Origin: Tausonia pullulans | Taxonomy: Eukaryota > Basidiomycota > Tremellomycetes > Cystofilobasidiales > Mrakiaceae | Length of the DNA: 64,000 nucleotides | NCBI GenBank assembly: GCA_951802195.1 | Contig: OX637620.1 | Coordinates: 1,674,001-1,738,000 of the forward strand | Direction of reading: 5' to 3' | In this document: positions 45,601-57,862 of the stretch, in pieces | Layout of the letters: each line of letters starts with the position of its first letter | Numbering within the stretch: the first letter of the stretch is position 1 | Made by a program: the position numbers and the translations under genes | Notes under the pieces: generated by a model | Seen by the model: only the letters and a program-made list of their open reading frames with translations | Told to the model about the DNA's origin: nothing | Database searches by the model: none

Positions 45601-46381
45601 TCAGTCCCTCACAAATTCTCTTTCTGCAGCCATCTTCAAGTCGAAGCAAAAGATCATGCGTCATCTCCAATCGCACACGGGCCACAAGCCTTTTGTCTGC
45701 GGGACCTGCAAGCAAAGTAGGTGTATTCCTCTCCCCTCTTCTCAGAGACGTCATCCGCTGATAAACCGACTCTAGCGTTCTCTGAGGCAGCGACACTTCA
45801 GCAGCACATGCGTCGGCATACCAACGAGAGTGCGTCTTCTCCCCCACCTTTCCCCATCCGACCTCTTCTTCTCACTAACGCACTCCCCTCCCCCCTCTTC
45901 CAAATCAGAACCCTACATCTGCGACTATCCCGGCTGCAACAAATCCTTCGCACTCACCGCCTCGCTTACAATTCACCGCCGGACGCACGACGGCGTCAAG
46001 CCCTTCATCTGCCCGCACTGCGATCGGGCGTTCGTCGAGGCCTCCAATCTCACAAAACACATCCGGACGCACACGGGCGATAAGCCCTTCCCGTGCTTGC
46101 ACCCAGGTTGCGGGAAGCGGTTTGCGCGGCCTGACCAGCTCAATCGGCATGCGGGGGTGCACGATCGGAAGGCCGCAGCAGCGGCTGCTGCTACTGCTTT
46201 GGGTGCTGCTGGGGATGGGGATGTTGGCGCGTCGTCCTTGATGAAGCAGGGGGAGAAGGAGAAGGAGAGCGGCAAGGTTCGGAATGGGAGGGTCGCGAAG
46301 AAAAACGGGATCAGCGCACGGGTCAAACGGGAGAGGATCGTGGACGATGAGGAGGGAGAGGACGAGGAGAACGAGATGTGA
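42679..46381 (+). CDS. Zap1-like zinc-responsive C2H2 zinc-finger transcription factor
   Basis: Six exons (42679-43515, 43702-45361, 45440-45568, 45630-45716, 45776-45829, 45909-46381) encode up to 1079 residues; an alternative start is the ATG at 42853. The N-terminal part has a Cys-dense block (CCYKFDCPQETTLACDSPEC to CCSSVTPCGGC). The middle is rich in Ser, Gln and Ala with a poly-Gln run near 44710-44760. A lone C2H2 finger follows (CQWSNCGETF), then a degenerate finger-like segment (LTCQWGS to ALVKHLLEDH). The C-terminus has six consecutive fingers beginning CGYTGC, CGWEGC, CGTCKQ, CDYPGC, CPHC and CLHPGC, with TNEKPY, DGVKPF and TGDKPF linkers. Two separated finger groups plus a Cys-rich region is the layout of yeast Zap1, the activator of zinc-uptake genes. 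The orthology is inference. Confidence 0.8.
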
Positions 46382-46849
46382 TCTAGCCAGTCGTTCGCTC
46401 AAATATGATTTCGACATGCCGATGACGGTGACCGATCATGTGACAAAATATGCTTGCGGTGAAGGTAAGAAGATAACAGGGCCATCCTAAAAGGAATGAG
46501 TGTGAGGGGTGTTGGAACAAGCAGTCCGTAATCTATCGGGCAGCGAGCATAATAAACATGTACGCCGGGGCCGCGGTTGTCTAGGGACCGATTAGAATCG
46601 TACATGTTGAAGTTGTTCTGGGGTGACAGCGAAGACGCCGGATGAGATAAGGAGAGTGAGAAAGGATGAGTAATCGCTACGTTCGACAAAGAAGGAAACA
46701 AAAATGACAGGGAAAGATGAGGGAGAAGGAGACAGACAACGAACGCCATCAGATGGTTGGCCTCTGAGCCCAGCAATGGAACCACCTGGCGAAGACGAGG
46801 GCAAGTTGCGTCAGTCTCGCCCGCTTGACGAACGTGAAGGAGACCGAGG
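46382..46849. other. Convergent 3' flanks
   Basis: 468 nt between the stop codons of the zinc-finger gene and the methyltransferase gene. It should contain both 3' UTRs. Open frames are short and without features. Confidence 0.5.
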
Positions 46850-48882
46850 TTACCGCGCGTAGTATCGGGTACCAGGTTCGCAAAGTGCATCCTTGACCTT
46901 CCACTGGATGTAGGCGTATTCTTCCCGTGACAGGCCCGCTGTCAGGAGGAGCGACTCGCAAGAGTTGATGAACGTCTGCACGGCTTCGAGGTGGAGAGCG
47001 CCGGAGCAGGTGAAGTGCTCATCATTATCTGCGGAGGGTCCAGGGAGATGAGTTAGATGCGAGCGAAGAGGAAAAGTTACGACTTGACGCACGGATTTGG
47101 TCTCCTATCGGCAGCGACCACTCGTTGTGGGCGATCTTGTGCCATCCGCCGAACTGGACACCAGCCTGGTGAAGAGCCGGAAAGAGCTTGAGTGGGACAT
47201 CCGTATCAATGTAGCGGTCCTTGAGCTCCTTCCGAACGTAGTTCCAGAACTGAGGGATACTGTGAGAGACAAGTTTGTTAAGTCAATTGACGGCGAGATG
47301 AGAGCGTAAGAGAGAGTTCACCAAGGGTCGACCTTGTCATCGAACTCCCACCACGCCATCTCGGGTTCGTTGAGAATGATGACCCCTCCGGGCCGGAGCA
47401 GCGACGAGAGGCGAGCAATGAGGTTGTCGTAGTGCTGGCAGCCGTAGTTGAGGTCGCGGACATGGATCTGAGACGAGTGGAGAGCATCAGTGTGGAACTG
47501 AGGGGGACGAAGGGACAAAGCAACCCACGATGTCGTACGAGTCACGGTCCCATGGGAGCTCATTACTGACGTCAACAATCTCGAAAGAGCAGTTCCTGTG
47601 AAAAAGAGGGATTCAGTACGCGAGACAAACGCGTTGAATGGGCCCATAGTCGCTTAATGGGGGACAAACGTCTCGCTGGAGACAAGAAAGAGCTACAGGT
47701 AAACGTTGAAGATAGCAACTTGCAGGAGAGTTAAGCTCACCTCCTCTGGACTGGCACAAAGTCGACGCCGAGAACAACTACCCAGGGGAATTGAGATGAG
47801 ACGACCCGTCAACCTGTTGATTGAGCGAGCTGCGGTTGTCTGATGAAGCTGGCCTGACTGACCTCTCGCGCCATGGCAATTGGCCATTCTCCTGAGTGAC
47901 AGACAGCTAAGTTATTAACAGAATGAGGAGCTGACTACAAAGAATAGCTCTCACCTCCTGCACAACCGACGTCGAGGACAGTGGGCATGCCTCGACCGGA
48001 TCGATAGGCAGCAGAGAGGACCTCGTTGGCCGGGGCGCAGTAGTTGAAGCCGTTGCGGTGGAAAAGCATTTCGTTCTGCTTACTGAGCCTGGAGAGAGGA
48101 AAGAACGATCGAAAGACCGACACGAGTTAGCGGCGATAACTAATGGGGGGCAAGGAGGACCCACCTATCGATCTCCTCGTCATCAGCCTGTCGTCGGTTG
48201 CGAGAATTGGGTCAGGCCATCTACAAAGATTCTTACAGGCTCGGGTATAACTGACAGGCAAAGGGTAGACTCGGTTCATGAGCTGCCGTCGCCGTCCGGT
48301 CCACGCATCGTCCTCGAAGAAGTCGGCAGCCTTGTCACCTAAGCATGAGACAGACAACCCGCCGAAAATTAGCAAATTAGGCTCATTGAGATCGGTGAGT
48401 GACGTACTGGTGAGGGAGATCAAGTCCGAGACGATCTTCGTGGGCCGGTAGACGTGAGGGCTCGGCCAACCAGGGCGAGGCGTTTGGGAAGGCGAACTAT
48501 ATGCGCTGGGCAGTGAACAGTCATGTAATAGTCCATTTTGGCAGGTTGGGAGGACACCGGGAGTTACTGGTCGTCTGGAAAGGGAAAAGAGGAGAAATCC
48601 TAGCGAGAGATGGAGTGGGACGTGGGCGTTGAGGCGAATGCTTCTTGAGGTCGAACGAACTAAGGACCTGTTAAGGCGACCCCATGAAACTAGGATTAAG
48701 ACAGGGGAAACACTTAGGAAGATATGTCCAAAGAAGCATGTCAGGCGAGCGGGGCACAGAAGCACGGAGAACGGAGGAATCTCGAGTGAGGAGCGAAGGC
48801 GGCCATGCTCCGGCCGATTCTGAGAAGCTGCCGCATTTAGAGCCGTTTGAGGGCGGGCTGTGAGGGACATATGCAATTCCAT
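46850..48882 (-). CDS. SAM-dependent class I methyltransferase
   Basis: Rossmann-fold methyltransferase of the broad UbiE/TAM-like group; the substrate cannot be told. Exons readable on the minus strand: about 48510-48408, 48338-48256, 48187-48165, 48088-47955, 47891-47863, 47777-47741, 47595-47529, 47467-47322, 47259-47093 and 47028-46850. Before the core are RPTKIVSDLISLT and FFEDDAWTGRRRQLMNRVYP. PTVLDVGCAGGEWPIAMARE is the SAM-binding motif I, LGVDFVPVQRR motif II, and LIARLSSLLRPGGVIILNEP motif III. The C-terminal part (FTCSGALHLEAVQTFINSCE, GLSREEYAYIQWKVKDALC) is helical. The 5' end is uncertain: the frame stays open to an ATG at 48882, but an upstream intron is likely. The 47863/47777 junction does not keep frame with the obvious sites. 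Confidence 0.8.
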
Positions 48883-49206
48883 GCAAGATTATCTCTCACA
48901 CACTCTCATTCATCTAATGTAGTGACATTTTCCTGGCTGGTTGTTCAGAGAGGATCCGCGCAATCGATTCGGAGCGGCCTCATCCGATGAGCCAGAAGGC
49001 ACGAACTCTGCCCCTTATTTCCACGCAGTGACGCCTCCTCTGTTGAGAGCCTTCTGAAAGGTCATCGTCTAACTCTTGAGTCGAAACTCTATTTACAGGT
49101 TGGCCGATCCACCAGTGAATTGAGAAGGAAGGAAGAGAAATTGCGAACATGGTCATACCCCTCGTGAGAAACCCCGCTTCAACCCAACCATTCATGCCAG
49201 CCCCAC
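48883..49206. other. Intergenic between methyltransferase and HEH1
   Basis: 324 nt holding the methyltransferase promoter and the HEH1 3' flank. Nothing further seen. Confidence 0.45.
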
Positions 49207-52200
49207 TCACTCCACCGGCAGCACCGCCCCGACCCACTCCCAAACGCGCCAAACTTCCCCCTTCAGCTCAGCCTCCTTCGCACGGACGTTCGCGTTGCCC
49301 TCAACGATGCTCTCGACCTTAGTCCAGAGCCGCTGGCGGGATGAGGGTGAGGCGATGTTGGCGAGGACGAGGTCGCGAAGGTGGGCGGACGGGATGAATG
49401 GGTCCGGCGCTTGGACAGGATCGAGGTAGTGGCGCTGCTCCTGGTGGGAGAAGGAGTCAAACGAGGGGAGGGGTCGACTAAGTTTGATTCATTATAGGGA
49501 GAGTAAGGGAGAGAGAGATGTGCACCTGGTCTCGCAGCTTGCTGAGCGCAACCTGGACGAGCGCTTCAACCTGCCGCTTCTCGGCGGTTTTCGCCTGGAG
49601 CTGATTGCGGCCATAGAGTATGGCAGCGAGGATGGCAGCGACACCTACAAGGGTGATGTAAGATTCAGCGCCCGACCTAGGGGAGAGAGAGGGCAAGTAA
49701 AAATACACACCGCTGAGCTCCCCTTTCCATAAATTGAGCCGATCCTTGGCTTCAAGCTTTGCCCGACAAGCAAGCGGGATGTCGCCACGGAGGGCAGCAA
49801 GCCATTGAAAACCACTGGGCGAAGCAGCATACGGAGCAGATCAGCTTGCTTCGTTATGCAATTGCTTTGGGTAATTTGACTTACTCGGAAGTCTTGCCAA
49901 CAGCGATGTCATGGTGCTTGAGGAGGTCCTCGACCGCGAGGTCCCAGATGTCCATGAACTGCTCAGAAGAGAAGGAAGGCTGAAAAAGAGGGAAAATTAT
50001 CAACAAGTGAGGCGGGACACGGCAGCCAGGTGCCGACTCACGTCCTTCCGCTCAAGGAAGCTGTTCCTCAGCTCGTCCTCCTCGACAGCAAACACCTCCG
50101 CCACAGCGTCCTTCGGATGACCCCGCTTGCAGACGCTCTCCCCCCGGCTTTTGGCCAGCTCTCCCTCTATCGCGCGCGCCATCGACAGCATGAGTGTCTT
50201 CTTCTCCGAGTCAGGTACGCAGCTAGGCGGGAAGGCGACCGGTCCCAGCCCGGGTAGACCGTTGAACGGCTCTGTGTCCCCGAGAAGGCCGGCTGCGAAC
50301 GGTGGGCGCACAATGTATTCGCGCTCACACCCGACGAACTTGCCCGAGACGCAGACGGCGTGCGCTGGGCAGGGCGTGCAGGTCGACGGCATTGGGACAA
50401 AGGGAATGAACGGAAGATCATCCGCGTGGCACGCGGTAAGAACGACCTCGTTGTCGCTGCCGTCGTGGTTCTCGCGAGCCTGGGCGCACTCGATGGCGGC
50501 GCGCTGGCGGGAGAGAAGGATCGAGTTTGTGTTGGAGTTGGGGTCGCAATAGCCTATCGAAGCCGAGCGGTCCTTCCACTGGATGAGGTAGAGCAGGAGA
50601 GAGAGCAGGGCCGCCAAAGAGGGGAGGATCGTTGTCGCTGACTTGACGACCAAGGTCGAGTTGCCTGTGCCCGCCTTGGGCCGCGTCGCGAGAGCCAATG
50701 AGGAGCTAGGGCGCTTGGAGCGAATGAGGGCCTTAGTCGAGCTCGAGGACGGCGGTGAGTCACCCGTCTTGTAGAATGAGAGTTTCTTCGCAACGACCTC
50801 GTTATGCTTGACGTAGGGTGCATTGGGGTCCTCAGGCGAGCGCGACATATCTTCCTGGGCAACGACCTTGGGCTCGCCTTCGTCTTCTTGACCCGACGTC
50901 GTTGCCCCGAGGTCGATCTCGTTCTCCCTGCCGGACGAGTGGGCCTCCTTCCAGGCGCGCGGCGGTGTTTGCAGGCTTTCGCGGTCCGGCATAAAGCGCG
51001 CTGCCGTCAGACTCGCCGGGAACGACTTGCGCGGGCCGGTGATGTTCGACTTATTAACAACAGGATTCACATCCTGCTCCAGTTCAGCCCGGGTCGAGGC
51101 GGGCGAGGTCTCAGGAGAGCGGAAGCCGCCGAGGTGGGGATTGGAGAAGGATGAAGGAATGTCACCGCCAGAGCCCCGGGAGAAGGCCGATGGCGGGAGC
51201 TCTGACTGGCGCCTGGCGGCCTTGCTGACAAGGCTCTGACTAGCGTTGCCGAGGGAAGACTGCGGGTGGCCACCGTCAGCCTAGTGCCTATAACGCCAAG
51301 TTCGCAGAGGTCCGCACCTTTCGCCTCAATTTCTTCTCCTTCGGATCGGGGGTTTCTCCACCAGACTGGAAAGGGTTGTGGTCTGAGAAGCCAGACTCCT
51401 CATCGACCTGAAGGTAGGGGAACGCGGGTCAGGTGGACAGGCGGGTGAGGTATAAGCCTAAGCTTGCCGCCGTACCTTGATGACGGCCTTCTTCTTCAGC
51501 TTAGCTTCTGCTTCAGGCACTTTGGAGGAAGGCCCAGTTTGAGACTCGCCGGCCTTGCTCTGGTGGGAGCGATGGGAGGTTTCAGTGGGCGGTGGCGGAA
51601 TGTGCAACGCGTTGATGACGCGCACCTTGCGGCTTTTGGGCTTGTTCTCCACCACCACAATGTCCTGCTCGCTCTCCGGCTCACTCTCCTCGGCAACCTG
51701 GACATCCTGGATGGTCGTCTTGGATTTGGTGCGACGGATGGGCTTGGTGCGCGCCGATACGCTCGGCGAAGCTTCAGTGGAGGACGAAGAGGGCAAGACC
51801 GACGAGCGGCGAGTCGATCGGCGCGCCTTGACTGGCTGGTGGTGGGCCATGAAAGGATCAGTATCTCACGATCAGGTTCTCTCCTTGACGCGTTCTACGA
51901 ACTTGGTCCGGCTCAGACTCCTCCTTCCCGTCGGCGCCCTGGGCGGCTTCCTCCGCGACGGCGATCGAGGCCTGACTCTTTCTCCTACCGCTCAAGACGA
52001 GCTGGATCGGCGAGTTTGAGTAGTCAGGAAGAGCCCATCCAAGTCCTGAGTTTGTTCATGGCTCACTGCAGGCTCGCCCTGGCCCGGAGCCCGGACGTGA
52101 AGAATGCCAGCGCTCGAACTCTTGCCCTTGGCCATGGCGGCGGCTTTGAGGAGGGCGTCGCGCTTGGGGAGGATGTCATTGACGAATGCATTGATTAAAT

Positions 52201-52420
52201 CTGGCTTTTTGGCCGCTGATGGCAACACGATCGAATGCTCGAGGAGGATAGATCTGGGGCAGAGTGCAAGTAGCAGGGGGAATGTCAGAGTGGAGCGACG
52301 ACGATCATTGACGAAGCCATCTGGGACAAGAGGGAAAGCCCACCTGAGCTGGGCGACTTTCAGGGTCCAGGGGTCAAAGTCTGGGGCAAGCCAGACGTCC
52401 TGGGAAGGAACTCTGGACAT
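49207..52420 (-). CDS. HEH1: Inner nuclear membrane LEM-type protein (Heh1/Src1/Man1 family)
   Basis: Integral inner-nuclear-membrane protein that tethers chromatin and recruits ESCRT-III to seal the envelope. Ten exons (52420-52344, 52253-52067, 52001-51903, 51835-51476, 51407-51318, 51259-50042, 49961-49885, 49814-49711, 49644-49526, 49440-49207) encode 854 residues. The N-terminal HeH/LEM-like helix-extension-helix is WLAPDFDPWTLKVAQL followed by SILLEHSIVLPSAAKKPDLI. A basic, Ser-rich nucleoplasmic region with KEKKLRRK-type signals follows. Membrane helix 1 is SLAALLSLLLYLIQW. The lumenal domain has the Cys motif CTPCPAHAVCVSGKFVGCER. Helix 2 is VGVAAILAAILYG, and the Man1/Src1 C-terminal winged domain includes HYLDPVQAPDPFIPSAHLRD. 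The junction before QFMDIWDLAVEDLL needs a GAG acceptor. Confidence 0.93.
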
Positions 52421-52783
52421 AGAAGACGGCGGGCGGGAGGAAGGGAGGAAAGGGAATGGTCGTCGTTTGTTGACTGATTGAAGGGGAGAAGTCGGGCGCG
52501 TCTCCCTCCTCTCCCTTCCTTCACAGCGGATCCGCAGCCACGTAACTCAGTCTTATATCCCTCCAAAATGGTATCAGTATTTCGACAACTTTAACGACAA
52601 TCATATCTCAACAATTATTATGTTGTTGACAGACATGGATGAGCCTCCTCTCTCCCCCTTAGCGACAACCGACGGCTTCGCCCTCTGCCGAACGACCGCG
52701 TCAGCGCACTCGCTCTCCACCTTGTCTTGCTCCCAACCCACCGCACCTCTCAGAAGCTGCAACCGACAAGACACCCGCCTTCC
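52421..52783. promoter_or_regulatory. Divergent promoter between HEH1 and the DUF1776 gene
   Basis: 363-nt gap between divergent start codons. An AT-rich stretch at 52556-52625 lies in its centre, unlike the GC-rich flanks. An upstream open frame from 52620 overlaps the downstream gene in another frame and looks like chance. Confidence 0.5.
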
Positions 52784-54959
52784 ATGCCGACCCTCCCCGA
52801 AATGGCCGAGGAATTCTTGCGTGATATGCCTTCGCCGACCGACGTTGCTCTCGGCATCGACAACACCCTCCGCTGGATCTGGGCCCAGAGCGAGGAGACG
52901 CTCGCCCAGACGGCCAACTCCCTCCGTACGTCGTTTTTGAGCCTCCCTTAGCTAGGGACTATCGTAGGAAATCCCCTCCTGACCTGATACATGTCCCCTG
53001 CTCCAGATGAGTCCTTTACTATCGTCTACGGCCAGGCTGCATTGCCTCCACCTCCACCGCCTCCCCCTCCTCCTCCCACAGCCGCCGACTTCTTCCATTC
53101 GGTCTACGCCAAGTCAGACAGGCTCATCCGAGCCCATCCCTACGTCGTTGGTGGTGGAGCTTTCGCTGTGACTGCCCTTGGCGTCGGCTGGGTCGGACTC
53201 GGCCCACAACGGCGGGCCGTTCTTTTCGGCCGCGTCGCAGACAGCCGAAGGGACCTGTCCGCGGGAGTCCTTCAGAAGTGTCGGGATATCAAGACGCTCA
53301 AGATGGCTGCCGTGCGCCCACTAACCCGGGATGGCCACCGGATGGAAGCTATTGGTGAGTAAGACACTCCAGGCCGTGGATTGAGGACGTCTGCTGACCC
53401 GTTGTCGCTCGTTCTCCCTTCAGTACTCCTGGGCGCCGACGCATCGCCTCTAGGCTTCCCTCTTGCGATCTTCCTGTGCGCCATGCGTTTGAGGCTCTCT
53501 ATAGACTATGAGGCTGAATCAGCCGTGTTTTCTGCTCCCAGAGAGTCTCGTGGTTTCATCGTCATTGCCTCGGTGTCGACCAAGCAGGCCGCCAACACCC
53601 TCGAGCGACTCGGACATGGCTACATCAAGGCTCTCGTCCTCAACGCTGATGCTGTGAGTCTCCTCGCTTGTTCCTGAAGCCATCCTCCACTGACACGTCA
53701 CAGACTTCGACTGTCGACCCATTCTTGGCTTCGCTTCGAGGCGTTCTGAGCATGCGGTTCCCGATTAATATCGCTGGTGAGACGGAAGCGCTCTGTTCAT
53801 GGATTCTCGTCTGCGCTGGCTGACGTCCGTTCGCTTGCACCAGGCGACCCCTTCGCCTCGTCCTCCACTCAACTGCCCACCATTACCTCGGTCGTCTCAC
53901 TCCTCGCCCTTCCCCTCCCTGCTCCCTTGGACGCGCGCGCCTCCGCCTCGGCCGCCACCCTTCCGTCGGCCTCGCTCCAAGCGCCGTTGCTCACGCCCCT
54001 TGCCATCATCACCAACCTTATCCCGTCGCTCATCTCTCCGCTTCCCGCCTCCCTCGTTCCCATCCAGCTCCAGTCCAAGCCTTCCGCGCAGTCGTCCTTC
54101 CTCTCGTCCATCCTCGAGAAGAAGGTCGTCGTCTTCCTCCCGGCAATCGGCAACCTCGATGGCCCCGGCCTCTCAGGCCGCAAGGTTCAGAATGACTCGG
54201 TCCGGGCGGCGTTCAAAACCCTGTCTGAGGAAATTGCACTCGCAAGCAAGACGCCGTTCGACGAGTCAGAGCCCCCTGCCAAGGTCCGGGTTGAGATTGT
54301 TGACTTGGGCTTTGTCTCGACCGTGCGGAACGAGCTCCCGAGGGGTATCCAGGGCGTCAAACAGCTTGGCTTACGGTTCTTCGACTGGGCAAGAAGCTGG
54401 ATTGATGGGGAGCGACCTCTCAGCGGCTTCGACGTTCTCGAGCGCAAGTTATGGCGGATCCTAACGAGGCGGGCGAGCTGGGGCAATCTTGGCGTCTCGC
54501 GCGTTGGTGCTGGCTGTTGGTGTACATTTCCTCTGGATTCACTGTTCTAGACTGACACGTTCTGTTACCTCAGCCTGGACCTACACCGTCATCCCTCGCC
54601 TCCTCCCAGCCTCGATGATGTCCGCCCTTCTCTCGACCACCAGACACCACTATCCTGATGGTCTCCCCGGCTCTTCCCGCCCCAACTCCACCTCCGTCAC
54701 CGCTACATCCTCCACCCAATCCTCCACCTCGACCGCCGGCCCCTCGACTACGTCTCGCTCGCTAGCCTCGCTCGCCGCCGGGGAGGCCGCTGCACGCAGG
54801 CAGCAAGATCAGCAAGATCAGCCGCAACAGCCTTACAGGCCGATCGCAGAAATCAGTAGCGACGAAGAGGACACGGACTCGCTGCCTTCGGTGCCGTCTT
54901 CGATGGAGGCTTCCGGATTAGGCGATAGCTGGGTGAGGGGGGAGGAGGTTCAGCCCTGA
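52784..54959 (+). CDS. DUF1776 family protein (short-chain dehydrogenase-like fold)
   Basis: Seven exons (52784-52925, 53007-53354, 53424-53475, 53542-53653, 53704-53776, 53844-54521, 54574-54959) encode 596 residues. The N-terminal part has MAEEFLRDMPSPTDVALGID, a run of ten Pro near 53046-53075, and a hydrophobic membrane-like segment (YVVGGGAFAVTALGVGWVGL). The conserved core reads VLLGADASPLGFPLAIFL, ESRGFIVIASVSTKQAANTL and HGYIKALVLNAD, a degenerate nucleotide-binding Rossmann start, then FLASLRGVLSMRFPIN. These match the fungal DUF1776 proteins, whose biochemical role is unknown. The Gly-rich loop is altered relative to active dehydrogenases. The C-terminus is Ser/Gln-rich and acidic. 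Exon 3 (52 nt) is joined using a GTGCGC donor; reading through gives an unconserved insert. Confidence 0.85.
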
Positions 54960-55840
54960 AGCTGATTCGATAGCCCTTTCTTTCGTTGTAATACTTTCTT
55001 GGCGGTTTTTCCGCGCGACTAGCTCGGCTCTTACGGGACCTCCGCTGACCGCGCTGCACTTTCTTTCTCGCTGTTGTTTCCCTTTTGATCAAATTGACGG
55101 TATGATGTGACGACTTGCTTAACCTCGCCCACTCGCAGGATCTTGTTAGCGGCTCAATGGAGGAGAGAAGAAGAGCGAGGGCAAGAAACATCAGGAGAAA
55201 GAGAGCTGGAGGTGTGGGCACAGTAGATCAGGGAAGGAGCTCAAGCCACGAGACAGAGAAGGCAAGAGAAAGAGAGGGTGAACTTACGATTTATGCATCA
55301 TCTCCAACACATGGCCGAGGCTATCTCCTCATTTGATCGATGACTGCCGATGAGGAAGGACGACACATCCGAGATGGCCGGGGTGAAGCTTGCTCTTAAG
55401 CTCAAGAGAGCCCGCTATTCGCGTGTGCAATAGAGGTGGAGATCGAAGGTTGGAAGCCTGACGCAACATGGCCGATGGATGGTCGGGGAAGAGGGTTCCG
55501 GGCGGAGATCCAGCTCGATCCTCACCGGTCGACGTCCATCTCACAGCCGGGCCCTATAGTATGAAAAATGAGCTTGGATTAGATTCACTTTGAAGCCGAG
55601 CTCCGTACTTACCTCTTTCTCTCCTTAGGCCGAGACAGCAGGGCCGTGCAATCGTCAGGCGCCACGTCACTACACGCGCGACCGCTGACGCAGCTGGACG
55701 ACGACGCCTGGCCCTCCGGTTGCCGTCATCCGCCGCATGACTGCGGGCCTCTTGTCCCGAATCTCGCTCATAAAAGGACCGATTCCTGATTCTTCTCTCA
55801 ATCGCCATTCTCTTCCACGTTTATCTCTCCCTCTCCTCCG
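54960..55840. other. Intergenic between DUF1776 gene and RDS1-like gene
   Basis: 881 nt holding a 3' flank and the promoter of the Rds1-type gene. A minus-strand frame (55221-54853) with a hydrophobic start (ALFLLMFLALALLLSS) overlaps the upstream gene's last exon and lacks family features. Purine-rich sequence lies at 55150-55280. Confidence 0.45.
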
Positions 55841-57862
55841 ATGAAGACCTCCGTCGCCGCCCTTACTACCCTCGCGCTCGCTGCTTGTTCCCAGGTCCTC
55901 GCCGCACCTCTCAACAAGCGGGCCTCTGGAACAGGCGCTCCCCCTCCTCCTCCTGGAGGCATCGACAAGAACGCTACAGCTCCTCCCCCCAACTACGCTC
56001 CAGTGGGAGGCCCGGATGGCTTCGACTACCAGAGTCTTGCTCTGGCCCTTCACCAGGAGGTGAGAACACATGGGCAAGATCGATTGTGAGCGACCATGAA
56101 CGCTGATGATCCTCGATCTCCCTCGACCTCTACAGTGGATTGAACGTTCGCCCTCGTCCTCAATCTCTGGTCCTTCTGCCATTATCTGACCTTATTTGTT
56201 TGTATGACCCTACCAGTCGATCTCTTCCATTGGGCCCTTGCTACGTTCTCCGTCGAAGAATTCGAGAAGTACGGAATCAATGCCGATTACCGCTTCCTCA
56301 TCCAGCACATGGCCGATCAGGAGGGTTCGTGGTCTCAAATCATCTAACTCTGTTATGTAAAATGTGCTGATTGCATCCCTCCAAATTACCAGTTGGACAC
56401 GCCACTCTCATCTCCAAGTGCGTCAAGTCTCAGCAAGTGGTGCTCAATCTTTGTCATACTCTCTGACGCTACCTGTATCATAACCACAGCATGCTCGGTG
56501 CTGGTGCTCCCAAGCAGTGGTATGTACATTTGGTGTCCAGGAAGACAAAGCGTGGCTAATCAATCTACCTCCTTCAGCTCGTACCAGTATAACGTCTCCA
56601 CTGTCCCCGAATGGATCGATCTCTGCCAGAAGCTCACCCGCTGGGGAGAGGTGAGCAATTTCTTCCAAGTTTCTTTCACTTGGGTGCAGTTACCAGTGGC
56701 TGCTCTCGACTGGCGACCTCGCGCTCTTGCCCCTTGTTGCCCTCCTCTTAACATCTATCAACTTCTGGTAGCTCTTAGGAATTCACCACTGACTTATACC
56801 TCTCTGTTTCACCTCGATAGAGCGGTGTTTATGGATTCATTAATAGCTTGGAAAGTCGTGCTGCTGGCCAGATGCTCCTCCAGTCAATTACGACTGAGGC
56901 TCGCCAGCAGATGACGTTTAATCAATTCCAAGGCCGCTGTGAGTATTCGTCATCACCTGATCATGGGACTTTAAACTAGTGGCGGCTCTCTTCAACATGC
57001 GGGTTCACGATCCGAGTCGCAATGTAGCTCATTTCGACAAATTTTCTCCCTCTCTGAAAAGTCCCCTACCCGGAGCACTTTGAGGCCGGTATCCCGCAAA
57101 CCTTCGCCTGGACGCTCCTCGCTCCTTATATCACCGAATGTCCTGCCGAGAATTCGCCCCTCAAATGGCAGAGTGAGTTGCGTGTGCGGCCTTATTCATG
57201 CATTTATTCTGACGATTTCTCATCATTTTGATCTCCCAGTCTTCCCCAAACTCACTGTTGTCAACAATCCTTCTGCCACCGATCTTGGGTTCCAGGCACT
57301 CCCTGTGCGTTCAAATTTGACCTCTCAGTCTTTTTAAGTTCGCTTGCTCATCCTTTCACAACCATTCGTCACTTGCTGCAGTTCCCCCAGGGAGGTCCCG
57401 CCATTTCTCACAACAGGACTGCCATCTCTGAGCCTGGACGCAAGATCGAGCTCTCTTGGAAGGACCAGGGAACAGTCGTTGGACCTTACAACACGACGAC
57501 TTACGTTGGCGCCAAAGTGGAGACCAATGCTACCTCGCCTCTCTGGGCAGCCTTTATCATGCAGCTTAACGTCACCTACGTTCCCATTGAGGTATCTAAC
57601 GGCACCTATGGGACGACCATCCAACCGAACGCAACCGTCTTCGAGACTACTCCGAACAATCAAGTACATATCGCAGTTTCAAAAGCTCAAATGGCTCCAA
57701 AGAAGGGCCAGGCTGACATCTGGATTGTTCCTCTTCGATTAGATCGTCAATGGCACGTCCTTTATCGCGGTTGTGTCTAACCCCCTTCCCGTCACACCGT
57801 ACAACATTTCGCTCCTCCAGGATTACGTCGTCGCCGGCCCGGCCATCTATCAGGCTTCATAG
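55841..57862 (+). CDS. Secreted Rds1-type protein with ferritin-like domain
   Basis: Eleven exons (55841-56059, 56136-56145, 56217-56324, 56393-56417, 56490-56519, 56578-56650, 56821-56938, 57062-57172, 57240-57304, 57382-57663, 57743-57862) encode 386 residues. A signal peptide (MKTSVAALTTLALAACSQVLA) precedes a KR site and Pro-rich segment. The ferritin-like four-helix domain runs from YQSLALALHQEWIELDLFHW to SRAAGQMLLQ. It includes FRFLIQHMADQEVGHATL-style sequence with the helix Glu and His ligands seen in the family (LIQHMADQEVGHATL). The rest is beta-rich with many N-glycosylation sites (NRT, NTT, NAT, NVT, NGT). Related fungal proteins such as fission yeast Rds1 respond to stress and nutrient state. 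Exon 2 is only 10 nt and encodes WIE plus one base. Confidence 0.9.
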
